Source of the DNA: UBA5543 sp964464965
GTDB lineage: Bacteria > Bacteroidota > Bacteroidia > Chitinophagales > Chitinophagaceae
DNA: 64,000 nt
Assembly: GCA_964464965.1 (NCBI GenBank)
Contig: CAYXHM010000006.1
Coordinates: 168,590-232,589 of the forward strand
Reading direction: 5' to 3'
In this document: in pieces, positions 7,898 to 17,057 of the stretch
Layout: the number at the start of each line of letters is the position of its first letter
Numbering within the stretch: position 1 is the stretch's first letter
The notes under the pieces: generated by a model
The model's database searches: none
Seen by the model: the letters and a program-made list of their open reading frames with translations, nothing else
What the model was told of the DNA's origin: nothing
Position numbers and translations under genes: made by a program

Positions 7898-8806
7898 ATG
7901 GAATGGAAAGATAAGCGTATTGGCTGCGCTGAAGCCAAGGACATAGATATGGTGACTTACCTGTCTGTTTTGGGAATTGAACCATCAAAAATCAGGGGGA
8001 ATAATTACTGGTATCTTTCACCGTTAAGAAACGAGAAAGCAGCCTCTTTTAAAATCAATCAGAAACTTAACCGATGGTTTGACTTTGGCATTGGGAAAGG
8101 CGGCAATCTTTTAGATTTTGGTATCCTTTATTACAAATGTTCAGTCAGCGATTTTTTGCAGTCCTTAAAAACTGCAAACCCTCTACAGCTTCAGGCACAT
8201 ATCACTTGTACTCCTTACACTTCCCCAAAAGAGACCATTGAAATTCTGCATGTAAAGAAACTTACCCATCCGGCATTGCTTCAATACCTTCAGCTAAGAA
8301 AAATACCGCCCCCAATAGCCGGGAAGTTTTGTAGTGAGGTACATTTCCTGTTAAATGGCAGGCGCAACTTTGCTATTGGCTTTGGCAATGACCTGGGTGG
8401 TTATGAATTGCGCAATGTTTTCTTTAAAGGCAGCAGCACTCCAAAAGGTATTACCCATATACGGAATGGTGCTGAAGAACTTGCCCTGTTTGAAGGTTTT
8501 TTTGACTTCCTGTCTTTCATAGTTCTTGCCGATGCATATCATGCTAAACTATTGGATTTCCTTATCCTGAACAGCATCACTTTTTTTGACTCTGCCGTCC
8601 CGTTAATGCTTGACTATAAAAGAACATTCCTTTACCTGGACAATGATATTGCCGGACAAAATTGCAGTGGTTCATTGTTAATTCGGGGCGGCAGGTTTTA
8701 CGATGAAAGTATAATATATAGCAACCATAAAGACCTGAATGATTTTTTGCAGGCAGGAGGCACATTTCTTAGCAACCTGCCACCAGGCCATTCAGCACCA
8801 CCCTGA
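7898..8806 (+). CDS. Toprim-domain protein, primase-like
   Basis: The 302-residue protein resembles mobilization-linked primases. Residues ~35-70 match the CHC2 zinc-binding module in outline (YWYLSPLRNEKAASFKIN, then WFDFGIGKGGNLLDF) but lack its cysteines and histidine. The C-terminal half carries toprim features: the acidic strand LFEGFFDFLSF (~200-210) and FLYLDNDIAGQN (~245-256), with D-x-D. It would act in priming or DNA processing during transfer. It lies just upstream of the mobilization genes. The missing zinc ligands are common in this mobile-element subgroup, so loss of function should not be assumed. Confidence 0.75.
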   Translation: MEWKDKRIGCAEAKDIDMVTYLSVLGIEPSKIRGNNYWYLSPLRNEKAASFKINQKLNRWFDFGIGKGGNLLDFGILYYKCSVSDFLQSLKTANPLQLQAHITCTPYTSPKETIEILHVKKLTHPALLQYLQLRKIPPPIAGKFCSEVHFLLNGRRNFAIGFGNDLGGYELRNVFFKGSSTPKGITHIRNGAEELALFEGFFDFLSFIVLADAYHAKLLDFLILNSITFFDSAVPLMLDYKRTFLYLDNDIAGQNCSGSLLIRGGRFYDESIIYSNHKDLNDFLQAGGTFLSNLPPGHSAPP

Positions 8807-8972
8807 ATACAATTGGAGTAAGGAGACCGTATAAAGGATATCAGCAAAAGTCACTTTCAAAGTTAGGGGCTGCGCCGTTTTCTTGTTGGCTCTGAAAACG
8901 GCCAGATGTCCGTTTGTGTTACAAACGATTTTTTGCCACCCAATGCCTCGGAACTCGGTGGTGGTGCTGAAT
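8790..8972. other. Structured region, possible oriT
   Basis: A 13-bp perfect inverted repeat (ATTCAGCACCACC at 8790-8802 and its complement at 8960-8972) brackets two further hairpins. One has a 9-bp stem at 8874-8882 / 8894-8902, the other a 7-bp stem at 8911-8917 / 8921-8927 followed by a T-run. Relaxase recognition sites are normally inverted-repeat-rich intergenic DNA immediately upstream of mobC-relaxase genes, as here. The nick site cannot be assigned from sequence alone. Confidence 0.45.
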
Positions 8973-9008
8973 AAAGGTTATTGATAGGAAATGTGAAAAT
9001 GATATGTG

Positions 9009-9398
9009 ATGGAAGATGCAAAAATTAACAGGACAAAAATCCTAAACCTACGGCTGACCGCCACGGAATACAACAAGCTCCAGCAGCGTTTTAAAAAGAC
9101 CACCCAACGCAAATTCAGCGACTTTGCCAGGGCTATGCTGATGGGCAAACCACAGATAGAAGGATACCGTGACCTGAGCATGGATGCCATGATGACAGAG
9201 TTTTCTGCACTCAGAAAAGACCTTAACGGGATAGCTAACAATGTCAACCAGGTGGTACATAAGCTACATATTACCGACGATCCCAGCCAATTTCCCGCAT
9301 GGTTGAAGCACTATGAATCAGAGCATGTGAAGCTATTGGAAACGATGGAAAGTATCCGTTTACAGGTCAATAAAATCGCAGGAAAATGGTTGCAGTAA
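9009..9398 (+). CDS. MobC-like relaxosome accessory protein
   Basis: The 129-residue product from the ATG at 9009 (a GTG codon lies just before it) begins MEDAKINRTKILNLRLTATE, the ribbon-helix-helix type start of plasmid mobilization MobC/BmgB proteins. This is followed by a helical region with LRKDLNGIANNVNQVVHKLH, the typical MobC C-terminal motif. It would bind oriT DNA and help the relaxase nick it. The 13-nt overlap with the relaxase gene indicates coupled translation. Confidence 0.85.
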   Translation: MEDAKINRTKILNLRLTATEYNKLQQRFKKTTQRKFSDFARAMLMGKPQIEGYRDLSMDAMMTEFSALRKDLNGIANNVNQVVHKLHITDDPSQFPAWLKHYESEHVKLLETMESIRLQVNKIAGKWLQ

Positions 9399-10669
9399 TT
9401 AAGACGGGGCACTCTGTAAAGCGGATAGTTCTGTACAATGAGAACAAGGTTACCGAAGGCGTTGCAGTATGCCTGCACGCTGAAAATTACCCTATGAATG
9501 CCGCAGATATGAGCGAACACCAACGCCTGAGTATGCTACTGAAAACCACAGAAAAGAATCCCAATGTAGCCCGGAACAGCGTTCATATCAGCCTGAATTT
9601 TGCCATTGGCGAAAACCTTTCACAGGAATTATTAAAGCAGATTGCAAGGGAGTATATGGAGATGGTCGGCTTCGGAGAACAGCCTTACCTGGTCTATGAG
9701 CATCATGACGCAGGCCACCCACACATCCATATTGCCACCGTTAAAGTACGTCCTGACGGAAGCAGAATAGACATGCAGAACATTGGCAAAACCCAATCCC
9801 AACAGGCACGGATATTACTGGAGAAAAAGTACGGGTTGGTACAGGCCGATGCCCATAAACGGGACGTTTTTAAAATGGAACCGGTATCTGTAGCTAAAGT
9901 GCAATACGGGAAAACAGCCACCAAAAGAGCCATTCAAAATGTACTGGCTTATGTATTGGAACAGTACAAGTTTACCTCCTTGCCTGAACTGAATGCAGTA
10001 TTGGGCATGTATAATATTGCCGCTGACAGGGGTAGTGAAGATTCCAGGATCTATAAAAACAACGGGCTGGTTTACCGGGTGCTGGATGAGCAGGGCAATA
10101 AGGCCGGAGTCCCTATAAAGGCCAGTGATTTTTATCTTAAACCCACCCTGAAAACTCTTGAAAAGCAGTTTTTACGCAACGATGTAGCACGACAAAAGCA
10201 TGCCGCAACCTTGAAATCAGCTATAGATTTTGCCCTTGCGGGGAAACGCCCTCCTGATTTTTCAAAGTTTGTTCAGCAATTAAAAAGCAAGGGTATCCGT
10301 GTCGTGCTAAGGGAAAACAAAGACGGCCTGGTGTACGGACTTACCTATGTGGACCACCGCACAAAATGCGTATTCAATGGCAGTTCGCTAGGGAAAAATT
10401 ATAGCGCAAAGGCGATTTTGGAACGCTGTGCCATAGCCGAAAGCCCAAAAATAGGGCAGCATTTAGAAACAACTGTTGACCATAAAATAAAGGGCAATAC
10501 CATCCATTCACCCCAGGATAACAAAATAGACGAGGCTAAATCTCCGGTTCCTTCCGGCAATGATCCATCCGTCCTGGCAATACTGACCACGGCTGAAGAG
10601 ACCTACAGCCAAGTCCCTTATGAGTTGCGCAAAAAGAAGAAAAAGAAACGTAAAGGCATATCAAAATAA
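9386..10669 (+). CDS. Relaxase / mobilization nuclease (MobA-like)
   Basis: The 427-residue protein has the relaxase fold at its N-terminus: SVHISLNFAIGE at ~65-76 and the metal-binding motif HPHIHI at ~111-116. It would nick at oriT and stay bound to the 5' end, leading the strand into the recipient. The candidate catalytic tyrosine is not obvious and could lie in the first 40 residues. The C-terminal tail is strongly basic (KKKKKKRKG). Gene order mobC-relaxase-coupling protein is that of Bacteroidota mobilizable and conjugative elements. Confidence 0.88.
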   Translation: MVAVIKTGHSVKRIVLYNENKVTEGVAVCLHAENYPMNAADMSEHQRLSMLLKTTEKNPNVARNSVHISLNFAIGENLSQELLKQIAREYMEMVGFGEQPYLVYEHHDAGHPHIHIATVKVRPDGSRIDMQNIGKTQSQQARILLEKKYGLVQADAHKRDVFKMEPVSVAKVQYGKTATKRAIQNVLAYVLEQYKFTSLPELNAVLGMYNIAADRGSEDSRIYKNNGLVYRVLDEQGNKAGVPIKASDFYLKPTLKTLEKQFLRNDVARQKHAATLKSAIDFALAGKRPPDFSKFVQQLKSKGIRVVLRENKDGLVYGLTYVDHRTKCVFNGSSLGKNYSAKAILERCAIAESPKIGQHLETTVDHKIKGNTIHSPQDNKIDEAKSPVPSGNDPSVLAILTTAEETYSQVPYELRKKKKKKRKGISK

Positions 10670-10687
10670 TCACTAAAACACAGAATT

Positions 10688-12673
10688 ATGGCACATCAGA
10701 CAGGAGAAAACGAACAGGCATTACGCAAAATTTTGGATATGACAAGGCTTATTGCCATCATCATATTATTCATCCATTGCTATTACTACTGTTATGCAGC
10801 CTTTAAGGAGTGGGAATTTACCACGGCATTTACAGACAAATTATTAGGCAATATCAGTAAGACCGGGCTATTCAGCAGTTTTCATAAATCGAAGTTTATA
10901 GCACTGGGATTTCTGGCTATTTCGCTCATTGGGGCAAAGGGCAGAAAGAATGAAAAACTAAATTACAGGACTGCCCTGGCTTACCTTATTTCAGGGCTAT
11001 TGGCTTATTTTATCAGTTATCTTTTGTTGTTACTAAAAACAGAAGTAACGACGAATGCCATCCTTTATACCGGGTTGACAGGCCTGGGAATGTTGCTTAT
11101 ACTAACTGGCGGCACCTTGTTATCACGTATCATCAAAGCTAATCTTAAAGGTGATATTTTCAACGCAGAGAACGAGACCTTCCCCCAGGAAGAACGTTTG
11201 CTGGAGAATGAATTCAGTATTAATCTGCCTGCAAAATACCAGTTGAAGAACAAAAAAAGGGATAGCTGGATCAATATCATTAACCCCTTTAGGGCATTGC
11301 TTGTTTTAGGTACACCAGGCTCTGGAAAGAGTTATTTTGTCATAAGGCATGTAATCACCCAGCACATCCGAAAGGGCTTCGCCATGTTCGTTTATGACTT
11401 CAAATTTCCGGATTTGTCTATCATAGTGTATAACACCTGGCTGAAGAATAAAGATAAGTACAAGGGTAAATCAGAATGTTATTTTATCAATTTTGACGAC
11501 CTTACACGCACCCATAGGTGTAACCCACTGGACCCGCTTTCCATGACCGATATCACTGATGCGGCTGAATCAGCACGGACTATTCTAATGGGTTTAAACA
11601 GGGAATGGATCAAGAGACAAGGAGATTTTTTCGTAGAGTCACCAATCAATTTCCTAACGGCCATCATCTGGTTTTTAAGAAAGTACAGGGGTGGGGAATA
11701 CTGTACCTTGCCACATGTCATAGAACTGATGCAGCTTGATTACGACAGCCTGTTCACTATTTTACGGCTGGAAAAGGAGATTGAAGTGCTGATAAATCCA
11801 TTTGTAAACGCCTATATCAACCAGGTGATGGAACAACTGGAAGGCCAAATAGCTTCTGCAAAAATTGCATTGGCACGATTGTCTTCACCACAGCTATACT
11901 ATGTATTGTCTGGCACAGATTTCACTTTGGATATTAACAACCCTGAAGAGCCTAAACTGGTTTGTTGCGGTAACAATCCGCAGAAAATACAGATCTATGG
12001 TGCCGTCCTTTCCCTTTATGTCAACCGGCTGGTAAAGCTGGTCAACCAGAAAGGAAAGTTAAAATCCAGCCTTGTATTTGATGAGTTTCCAACGATATAT
12101 CTAAGTGGCATAGATAGTCTGATCGCTACCGCCAGGTCCAATAAAGTGGCAACTACCTTAGGAATTCAGGATATGTCCCAGTTACGCAAAGACTATGGAA
12201 GAGAACAAGCTGATGTCATTATGGGCATTGTCGGCAATATTGTTTCGGGCCAGGTCACAGGCGATACCGCTAAACAATTGAGTGACCGAATCGGGCGCAT
12301 TATGCAGGACAGGCAAAGCCTTTCCATTAATAGTGGAGATACTTCTATTAGTAAGAGTAAACAACTTGAAGCAGCAGTTCCGGCCTCTAAAATCGCTGCC
12401 TTATCCAGCGGTGAATTTGTTGGCATGGTGGCCGATGACCCTACTGAAAAGATTGCGCTGAAGGCATTCCATTGCGAAATATTGAATGATCATGTAGCAC
12501 TAAAAACCGAGGAGGATGCCTATAAACCAATCCCAATTATCAGGCAGGTAGATAGCGGAATGGTCAATAGGAATTACCTGCAAATAAAGCAGGATGTGCA
12601 AGACATTGCCACGTCAGAGATTAACAGGATGATAAATGATCCAGAATTAAGTCATTTAGTTATTAAAAAATGA
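10688..12673 (+). CDS. Conjugative coupling protein, VirD4/TraG type
   Basis: The 661-residue protein has about four N-terminal membrane segments within residues 15-155, then a cytoplasmic ATPase domain. Walker A is GTPGSGKS at ~208-215 and Walker B lies in LVFDEFPTIY at ~461-470, followed by IATARSNKVATTLGIQDMSQ, typical of TraG/TraD/MobC coupling proteins. It would link the relaxosome to a mating pore and drive DNA export. It begins 18 bp after the relaxase gene. It is the last backbone gene before the AT-rich cargo. Confidence 0.88.
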   Translation: MAHQTGENEQALRKILDMTRLIAIIILFIHCYYYCYAAFKEWEFTTAFTDKLLGNISKTGLFSSFHKSKFIALGFLAISLIGAKGRKNEKLNYRTALAYLISGLLAYFISYLLLLLKTEVTTNAILYTGLTGLGMLLILTGGTLLSRIIKANLKGDIFNAENETFPQEERLLENEFSINLPAKYQLKNKKRDSWINIINPFRALLVLGTPGSGKSYFVIRHVITQHIRKGFAMFVYDFKFPDLSIIVYNTWLKNKDKYKGKSECYFINFDDLTRTHRCNPLDPLSMTDITDAAESARTILMGLNREWIKRQGDFFVESPINFLTAIIWFLRKYRGGEYCTLPHVIELMQLDYDSLFTILRLEKEIEVLINPFVNAYINQVMEQLEGQIASAKIALARLSSPQLYYVLSGTDFTLDINNPEEPKLVCCGNNPQKIQIYGAVLSLYVNRLVKLVNQKGKLKSSLVFDEFPTIYLSGIDSLIATARSNKVATTLGIQDMSQLRKDYGREQADVIMGIVGNIVSGQVTGDTAKQLSDRIGRIMQDRQSLSINSGDTSISKSKQLEAAVPASKIAALSSGEFVGMVADDPTEKIALKAFHCEILNDHVALKTEEDAYKPIPIIRQVDSGMVNRNYLQIKQDVQDIATSEINRMINDPELSHLVIKK

Positions 12674-12792
12674 TATTTTTTAAATCGATCAACCGATATA
12701 ATAACAATTTTTCACAAAAAAACAACGGGAAAAACACCCCCCTAAATCATATTGTGAAATGTTCTAAGTTTGTTGATTAAAAGTTTCAATAA

Positions 12793-12812
12793 AATAATAG
12801 ACTTCTATTATT
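12793..12812. promoter_or_regulatory. 20-bp palindrome, possible operator
   Basis: AATAATAGA and TCTATTATT flank CT, a 9-bp perfect inverted repeat centred about 45 nt upstream of the ATG at 12848. The position between coupling protein and first cargo gene fits an operator for the two-gene module. Confidence 0.3.
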
Positions 12813-12847
12813 GATTGCGAAACTATCACTCACAACAAGCCTCAATT

Positions 12848-13882
12848 ATGCAGCCAAGAGATTTGGAATTAACTAACATTTCTACCTTCAGAGTAAATCT
12901 TGATGATGAAACAACTATTAAATTAGATGATCCATCACCAGAAACAGACTTTTTCCGATATATACGGTCTGCAGTAAATGAAGTTTCTCTAAGTACTGCC
13001 GGGCGTAAATTTAAGATCCGAAGCGACGATACGGAGGTAATAAGTATAGTGAGGCGTATAATAAAAGGTGAGGACATTGGGATAACCTTAAGCATTGCAA
13101 ATAGACTGATGAGAGAGGAAGTAAAGATCCAAAAGAAAATCGCAAAATTAGGGACAGAGCTACATGGAGGTTTGCTTGTACAATCTCATATTATTGATAA
13201 AGGTGTCCGGAAATTCGTTATTTGCAAAGCTGAACATCTTGAATTTATTGAAGGTAAGCTTTACAACCTGTCAAGTGGATTTCCAATGAAGCGGAAAATA
13301 TTCAGGTCTGTTCAAATTATTTTTAATGACCAATTGGAAATTTCTGATATTATTATCAATGACCTTAATGGCAAGGGAGCTGTGTATTGGTGGGATGACT
13401 TTCTTGAAGTAGATAAGCAATGGGATGATGAGTACAATACAAGGACAGCATTTGAAATTATAGACACGAAGGTTTTAAATAAAATAAAAAAAGAACATCC
13501 TGCGGACCATATGCACCTACGGAATGCAACCATCAGGTACTTTAGAACGAGCGGGGAATTTAAACTTGATTCCTATCTAAACGATTGTATTGGAGACTAT
13601 ATACCTGTTGATCCAAATTTGGATATTACTAATATAAAAAGCAAAATCAGGGAGTTACCTGAAAAATTCTCATTTGATGATAGATTTGACTTAGTACCCT
13701 CAGCAATCTCCGCCAAAATAAAAACCACGCTCAATTTAAATTCAAATGTGGACCTAGTAATAAAAAGAGACATTGATATTGAACAGGTAATTACTCCTGA
13801 GTTGATTAACCGAATAAAATATATAAGAATAAGAACGGACGAAGGTTATGAGGCATTCAAAAAGAATAGCAACCAATCATGA
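12848..13882 (+). CDS. Unknown soluble protein, first gene of a two-gene module
   Basis: Starting at the ATG at 12848 the product is 344 residues; a TTG at 12815 would add 11. It is soluble and charged, without a clear enzyme motif. Residues ~100-170 (IAKLGTELHGGLLVQSHIID, then FVICKAEHLEFIEG) have the strand pattern and the GGLLV...H layout seen in nucleoid-associated NdpA-like or DUF4868/KwaB-type proteins, but this is only a resemblance. The stop overlaps the next gene by 4 nt (ATGA), so the two are coupled. The AT-rich sequence differs sharply from the mobilization genes just upstream, a sign of acquired cargo. Confidence 0.65.
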   Translation: MQPRDLELTNISTFRVNLDDETTIKLDDPSPETDFFRYIRSAVNEVSLSTAGRKFKIRSDDTEVISIVRRIIKGEDIGITLSIANRLMREEVKIQKKIAKLGTELHGGLLVQSHIIDKGVRKFVICKAEHLEFIEGKLYNLSSGFPMKRKIFRSVQIIFNDQLEISDIIINDLNGKGAVYWWDDFLEVDKQWDDEYNTRTAFEIIDTKVLNKIKKEHPADHMHLRNATIRYFRTSGEFKLDSYLNDCIGDYIPVDPNLDITNIKSKIRELPEKFSFDDRFDLVPSAISAKIKTTLNLNSNVDLVIKRDIDIEQVITPELINRIKYIRIRTDEGYEAFKKNSNQS

Positions 13883-15411
13883 AATTAATATCCGAAGAAA
13901 TAGCTGTACGTTTATTCTTAAAGAATCCAAAACCTGTTTACGCTTCGGAAGATTTTGATGTCCTAGAATTAAGATATGAGGACGACTCTTTGGAGATTCC
14001 ATCAGAAACTGATGTCCAAGAAGCTCTGGCATATTTTTTAAAAAGAGATACATTCCAGATTTCTTTTACTATAGGTGATTCCGATGCGATAGTATATTCA
14101 GCTTCTGACAATTTCGATGAAATTACAACCAATATCGAAGTCAAACTTAGGGGCTTTGAAACTGGACAAAAGGTCATTCTAACGCTGAAGATTTATAAAA
14201 GCCATCAGGACAATACTATTTCACTTTATTCATTTGATCTAATTAATAAATACTTTAATCAGCTGACCTTCGAAGAATTAATCATCTTATTCGCTGATAG
14301 AATTAAATTAAATGGCTCAATTATTTTCGTAAATGAAACTGTAGGAAATTTAATTCAATCTAATAGTATTGGATTTGTTTCAGGTGCTGGGGTCAGTACC
14401 CTCCAAATGAATAAAATAACCAGGAAAGAAAGACTTGACGCTATACATTCAGTGACTAGTTCTACATTATTCTCTAAATACCAGATACTTCCCGATGATT
14501 TTCTATTTCCCAGCATTTCAACTCATTTAGAAATTTTAAATCGCCTGAATAAAATCGGCTACCTTCTCACAATAGCAGCAATTTTTGATATCACAAATAT
14601 CCGCGAGAATGAATTCGAATTTAAACTGAATGGGTACAAGACTATAACGGGTAGGACCAATTTAAATGACTTGTTACTAGATGAAAATTTACATGAGTAT
14701 CATGAAATATACCAATGGGTTTACCAACTTGGTAGTATTGTTGATAAAATCGGCTTATCTAGAAATATTATCTCTTTACATCTGAAAAAAGATCAAGGTG
14801 TAGCTCTTGATGGGCATGTATATGAATCAATCCTGTCAGGTTATAAGCTGTACGAAAAACAAAATATCAAACAATATATCGAGGTTAGGAATAAAATGTC
14901 AGATCAACTATTGGATTATGGTAAGAGGGCAAACCAGATAATAGAAACATTTGCGAGTGGGTTCCAAAAAAGTTCATTGGCAGTCATGACATTTTTTGCT
15001 TCAGTGCTCGCCCTGAAAATTTTAGGTTCACAATCAACTACAATTGATTTTATTATATACAGTTCATTGCTTTCAATGGTTTTCTTGATTTTTTCTTTAG
15101 TCTATATGTTTATTGCCCGGTGGGAGGTAAAAGGGCAAAAGAAACGGTTCATGGAGTCTTACAAGGACTTTAAAGCGCGTTACACTGATCTATTGACTGT
15201 TGGCGATATAAATTTAATACTAAACAATGATAAGGAACATAAGAAAGATGTTGATTTTATATCGCAAAAGCTGAAATGGTATACATGCTTATGGATCGTA
15301 TTAATCATATTGATTTTTATAGCTATAGCAATATACTTTTACTACCAATCAGCGAAAATATTAAAAGAAACGGGCGAAATATTTTCAATCCTTCAGATTG
15401 TCAAACTTTAA
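13879..15411 (+). CDS. Multi-pass membrane protein, second gene of the module
   Basis: The 510-residue protein has a large soluble N-terminal region (~1-360) and three hydrophobic segments in the last third: SSLAVMTFFASVLALKIL (~365-382), a segment near 390-415 ending LVYMFIARW, and WIVLIILIFIAIAIYFYY (~471-489). No catalytic motif is visible. A cytosolic sensor-like domain joined to C-terminal membrane helices, coupled to a soluble partner, is a layout used by membrane-acting antiphage proteins. That role is inferred from position in the island only. Confidence 0.65.
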   Translation: MKLISEEIAVRLFLKNPKPVYASEDFDVLELRYEDDSLEIPSETDVQEALAYFLKRDTFQISFTIGDSDAIVYSASDNFDEITTNIEVKLRGFETGQKVILTLKIYKSHQDNTISLYSFDLINKYFNQLTFEELIILFADRIKLNGSIIFVNETVGNLIQSNSIGFVSGAGVSTLQMNKITRKERLDAIHSVTSSTLFSKYQILPDDFLFPSISTHLEILNRLNKIGYLLTIAAIFDITNIRENEFEFKLNGYKTITGRTNLNDLLLDENLHEYHEIYQWVYQLGSIVDKIGLSRNIISLHLKKDQGVALDGHVYESILSGYKLYEKQNIKQYIEVRNKMSDQLLDYGKRANQIIETFASGFQKSSLAVMTFFASVLALKILGSQSTTIDFIIYSSLLSMVFLIFSLVYMFIARWEVKGQKKRFMESYKDFKARYTDLLTVGDINLILNNDKEHKKDVDFISQKLKWYTCLWIVLIILIFIAIAIYFYYQSAKILKETGEIFSILQIVKL

Positions 15412-15433
15412 TTAATAAGTATTAATTAAAGTT
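15404..15433. repeat. 30-bp near-perfect palindrome between cargo modules
   Basis: AACTTTAATTAATA (15404-15417) and its exact complement (15420-15433) flank AG. The left arm includes the stop codon of the membrane-protein gene. There is no T-run, so it may be a regulator site, a weak two-way terminator or a recombination scar between defence modules. Confidence 0.5.
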
Positions 15434-15565
15434 GATACTGAGTTCCAAAATATCAACATTATATATATAATATCCGATTACTCGATTATTATTAATCATC
15501 GCCAATCCAACAAATAAACTAGAGAAATATATTTGAGTATATTTGATTACAATCATTATAGGCAA

Positions 15566-16003
15566 ATGTCACTTTTAAAATACTGGTTTCAAACAAATAA
15601 AAGCAAGGATAAAAATGCTTGCTTATGGATGTTATGTGAAAAGCCAAAGCAGCGAAAATTTGTACAAAAAGATTTTTATAACGTCGTTAGGTCAAATTAC
15701 GACGACCTTAACTCGATAGCACAAGATATTAAAGAATTAGGTTTTCCAAGTGCCGCAATTATATTTAATGAACGCTTGCCTTTAACTACAAAAGCACGCT
15801 CAGGAGAGTTGGGAGAAATCATTGCAACAGAATTTGCCGAAGAAATTTTAGGCTTTAAAATTCCTATTAGGCGAATACGCTATAAAGAGGGCCGGGAAAT
15901 GGCCCTAAGAGGTGATGATTTTATTGGGGTTAATTACAATGTACTTAAAGGTGATAAGCTAATGTTAAACGGGATTCATTCCAATTTTAATCATCATGTA
16001 TAA
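15566..16003 (+). CDS. Truncated PD-(D/E)XK / HamA-like nuclease domain protein
   Basis: The ATG at 15566 gives 145 residues; a TTG at 15533 would add 11. The segment ARSGELGEIIATEFAEEILG followed by PIRRIRYKEGREMALRGDD resembles the opening of HamA/DUF1837-like and related PD-(D/E)XK nucleases. A glutamate lies in the helix and GDD would supply the first catalytic aspartate. The E-x-K strand expected about 15 residues later is absent. Instead the protein ends NGIHSNFNHHV, 6 bp before the next gene. It looks like a nuclease that lost its C-terminal half, or a domain reused without catalysis. It leads a five-gene operon. Confidence 0.55.
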   Translation: MSLLKYWFQTNKSKDKNACLWMLCEKPKQRKFVQKDFYNVVRSNYDDLNSIAQDIKELGFPSAAIIFNERLPLTTKARSGELGEIIATEFAEEILGFKIPIRRIRYKEGREMALRGDDFIGVNYNVLKGDKLMLNGIHSNFNHHV

Positions 16004-16009
16004 TGAGTT

Positions 16010-17044
16010 ATGAAAAGCAAATTCAGCGAATATTATAAATTAAATGAAACAGAGCTCAAAGGTCATTGGGAGAAAGACATCTTTTGTTTTGACGCTAATG
16101 TATTGTTGAACTTATACCGATATTCACCAAGTACAAGAGAAGCTTTTTTTAGTTTATTAGAAAAAGTGAAAGACCGTATCTGGATCACTTATCAGGCAGC
16201 TTTTGAATATCAAAAAAATAGACTCGTAGTAATAAATGCGCAAAGAGAGGCTTATAAAGACATTCGGGAAACGTTAACTAAAAAGAAAGGCGAAATAGAA
16301 GCTAAACTTAACAGCTTTAAAAAGCATCCGTATTTACAAACAGCAGAATTAAAAAAACAAATTGAATCTGCTTTTGATTCTATAGGCCGTGATCTGGATA
16401 ATCTTGAAGGCAAACATCCCGATTACTTAGATAATGACCCTATTTGGGAAAAGCTAAGTACTCTATTAGACGGAAAAGTTGGAGATGATTTTTCTAAGGA
16501 TGATCTTGAAAAATTATATAGAGACGGAAAGAAGCGATATGATGAAAAAGTTCCTCCGGGGTATATGGATATGAAGGAAAAGCAAAATGAAGGCAATCGT
16601 TCCCTGTATGGAGATATAATTGTTTGGAAGCAGGTTATTGAAAAGGCTAAAACAGGTGGCGATTCTATTATACTTATAACAGATGACCTAAAAGAAGATT
16701 GGTGGTATAAGTTCAAAGGAAAAACAATTAGTCCAAGACCAGAACTTATCAAGGAATTTAAGGAAGAGACCAATAAGAGAATAAATATCTATCAGGCAGA
16801 CAAGTTTCTTGAGATGGCCAATAAGAACCTGGCTCAACAAACAACAAAAGAAGCTATTCAGGAGATTAGAAATGTTCGCTTAGCCGATGAACGAGATATT
16901 GAAAAGGAAATAAGGGAATTGGAAATGTTGCTTGAAGATAATGGGGATGAAAATTTTAAAGAAAATGCGAGATTACTAGTGGCCAAGAAAGAAACATCTT
17001 TTGAGAAAGCAATAAGAATTTCGTCTGAAGAGCAAAACAAATAA
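16010..17044 (+). CDS. PIN-like domain (PIN_8/DUF4935) protein
   Basis: The 344-residue protein has the acidic residues of a PIN-type RNase fold: D28 in FCFDANVLLNLYRY, E66 in AAFEYQKNR, an aspartate near 202 in LYGDIIVWKQ, and D225 with its neighbour in ILITDDLKEDWW. Between them is a charged helical insert, and the C-terminus is Glu/Lys-rich and probably coiled coil. PIN_8 proteins are predicted metal-dependent RNases often found in defence loci. Gene spacing of 6 bp upstream and 13 bp downstream places it in the HerA-NurA-methyltransferase operon, where it may be the toxic or cleaving effector. Confidence 0.8.
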   Translation: MKSKFSEYYKLNETELKGHWEKDIFCFDANVLLNLYRYSPSTREAFFSLLEKVKDRIWITYQAAFEYQKNRLVVINAQREAYKDIRETLTKKKGEIEAKLNSFKKHPYLQTAELKKQIESAFDSIGRDLDNLEGKHPDYLDNDPIWEKLSTLLDGKVGDDFSKDDLEKLYRDGKKRYDEKVPPGYMDMKEKQNEGNRSLYGDIIVWKQVIEKAKTGGDSIILITDDLKEDWWYKFKGKTISPRPELIKEFKEETNKRINIYQADKFLEMANKNLAQQTTKEAIQEIRNVRLADERDIEKEIRELEMLLEDNGDENFKENARLLVAKKETSFEKAIRISSEEQNK

Positions 17045-17057
17045 TTAAGCTAAAACT

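Noticed and set aside
7898..8806. Chromosomal DnaG primase
   Set aside because: Too short, zinc ligands missing and located beside mobilization genes; an element-borne toprim protein fits better.
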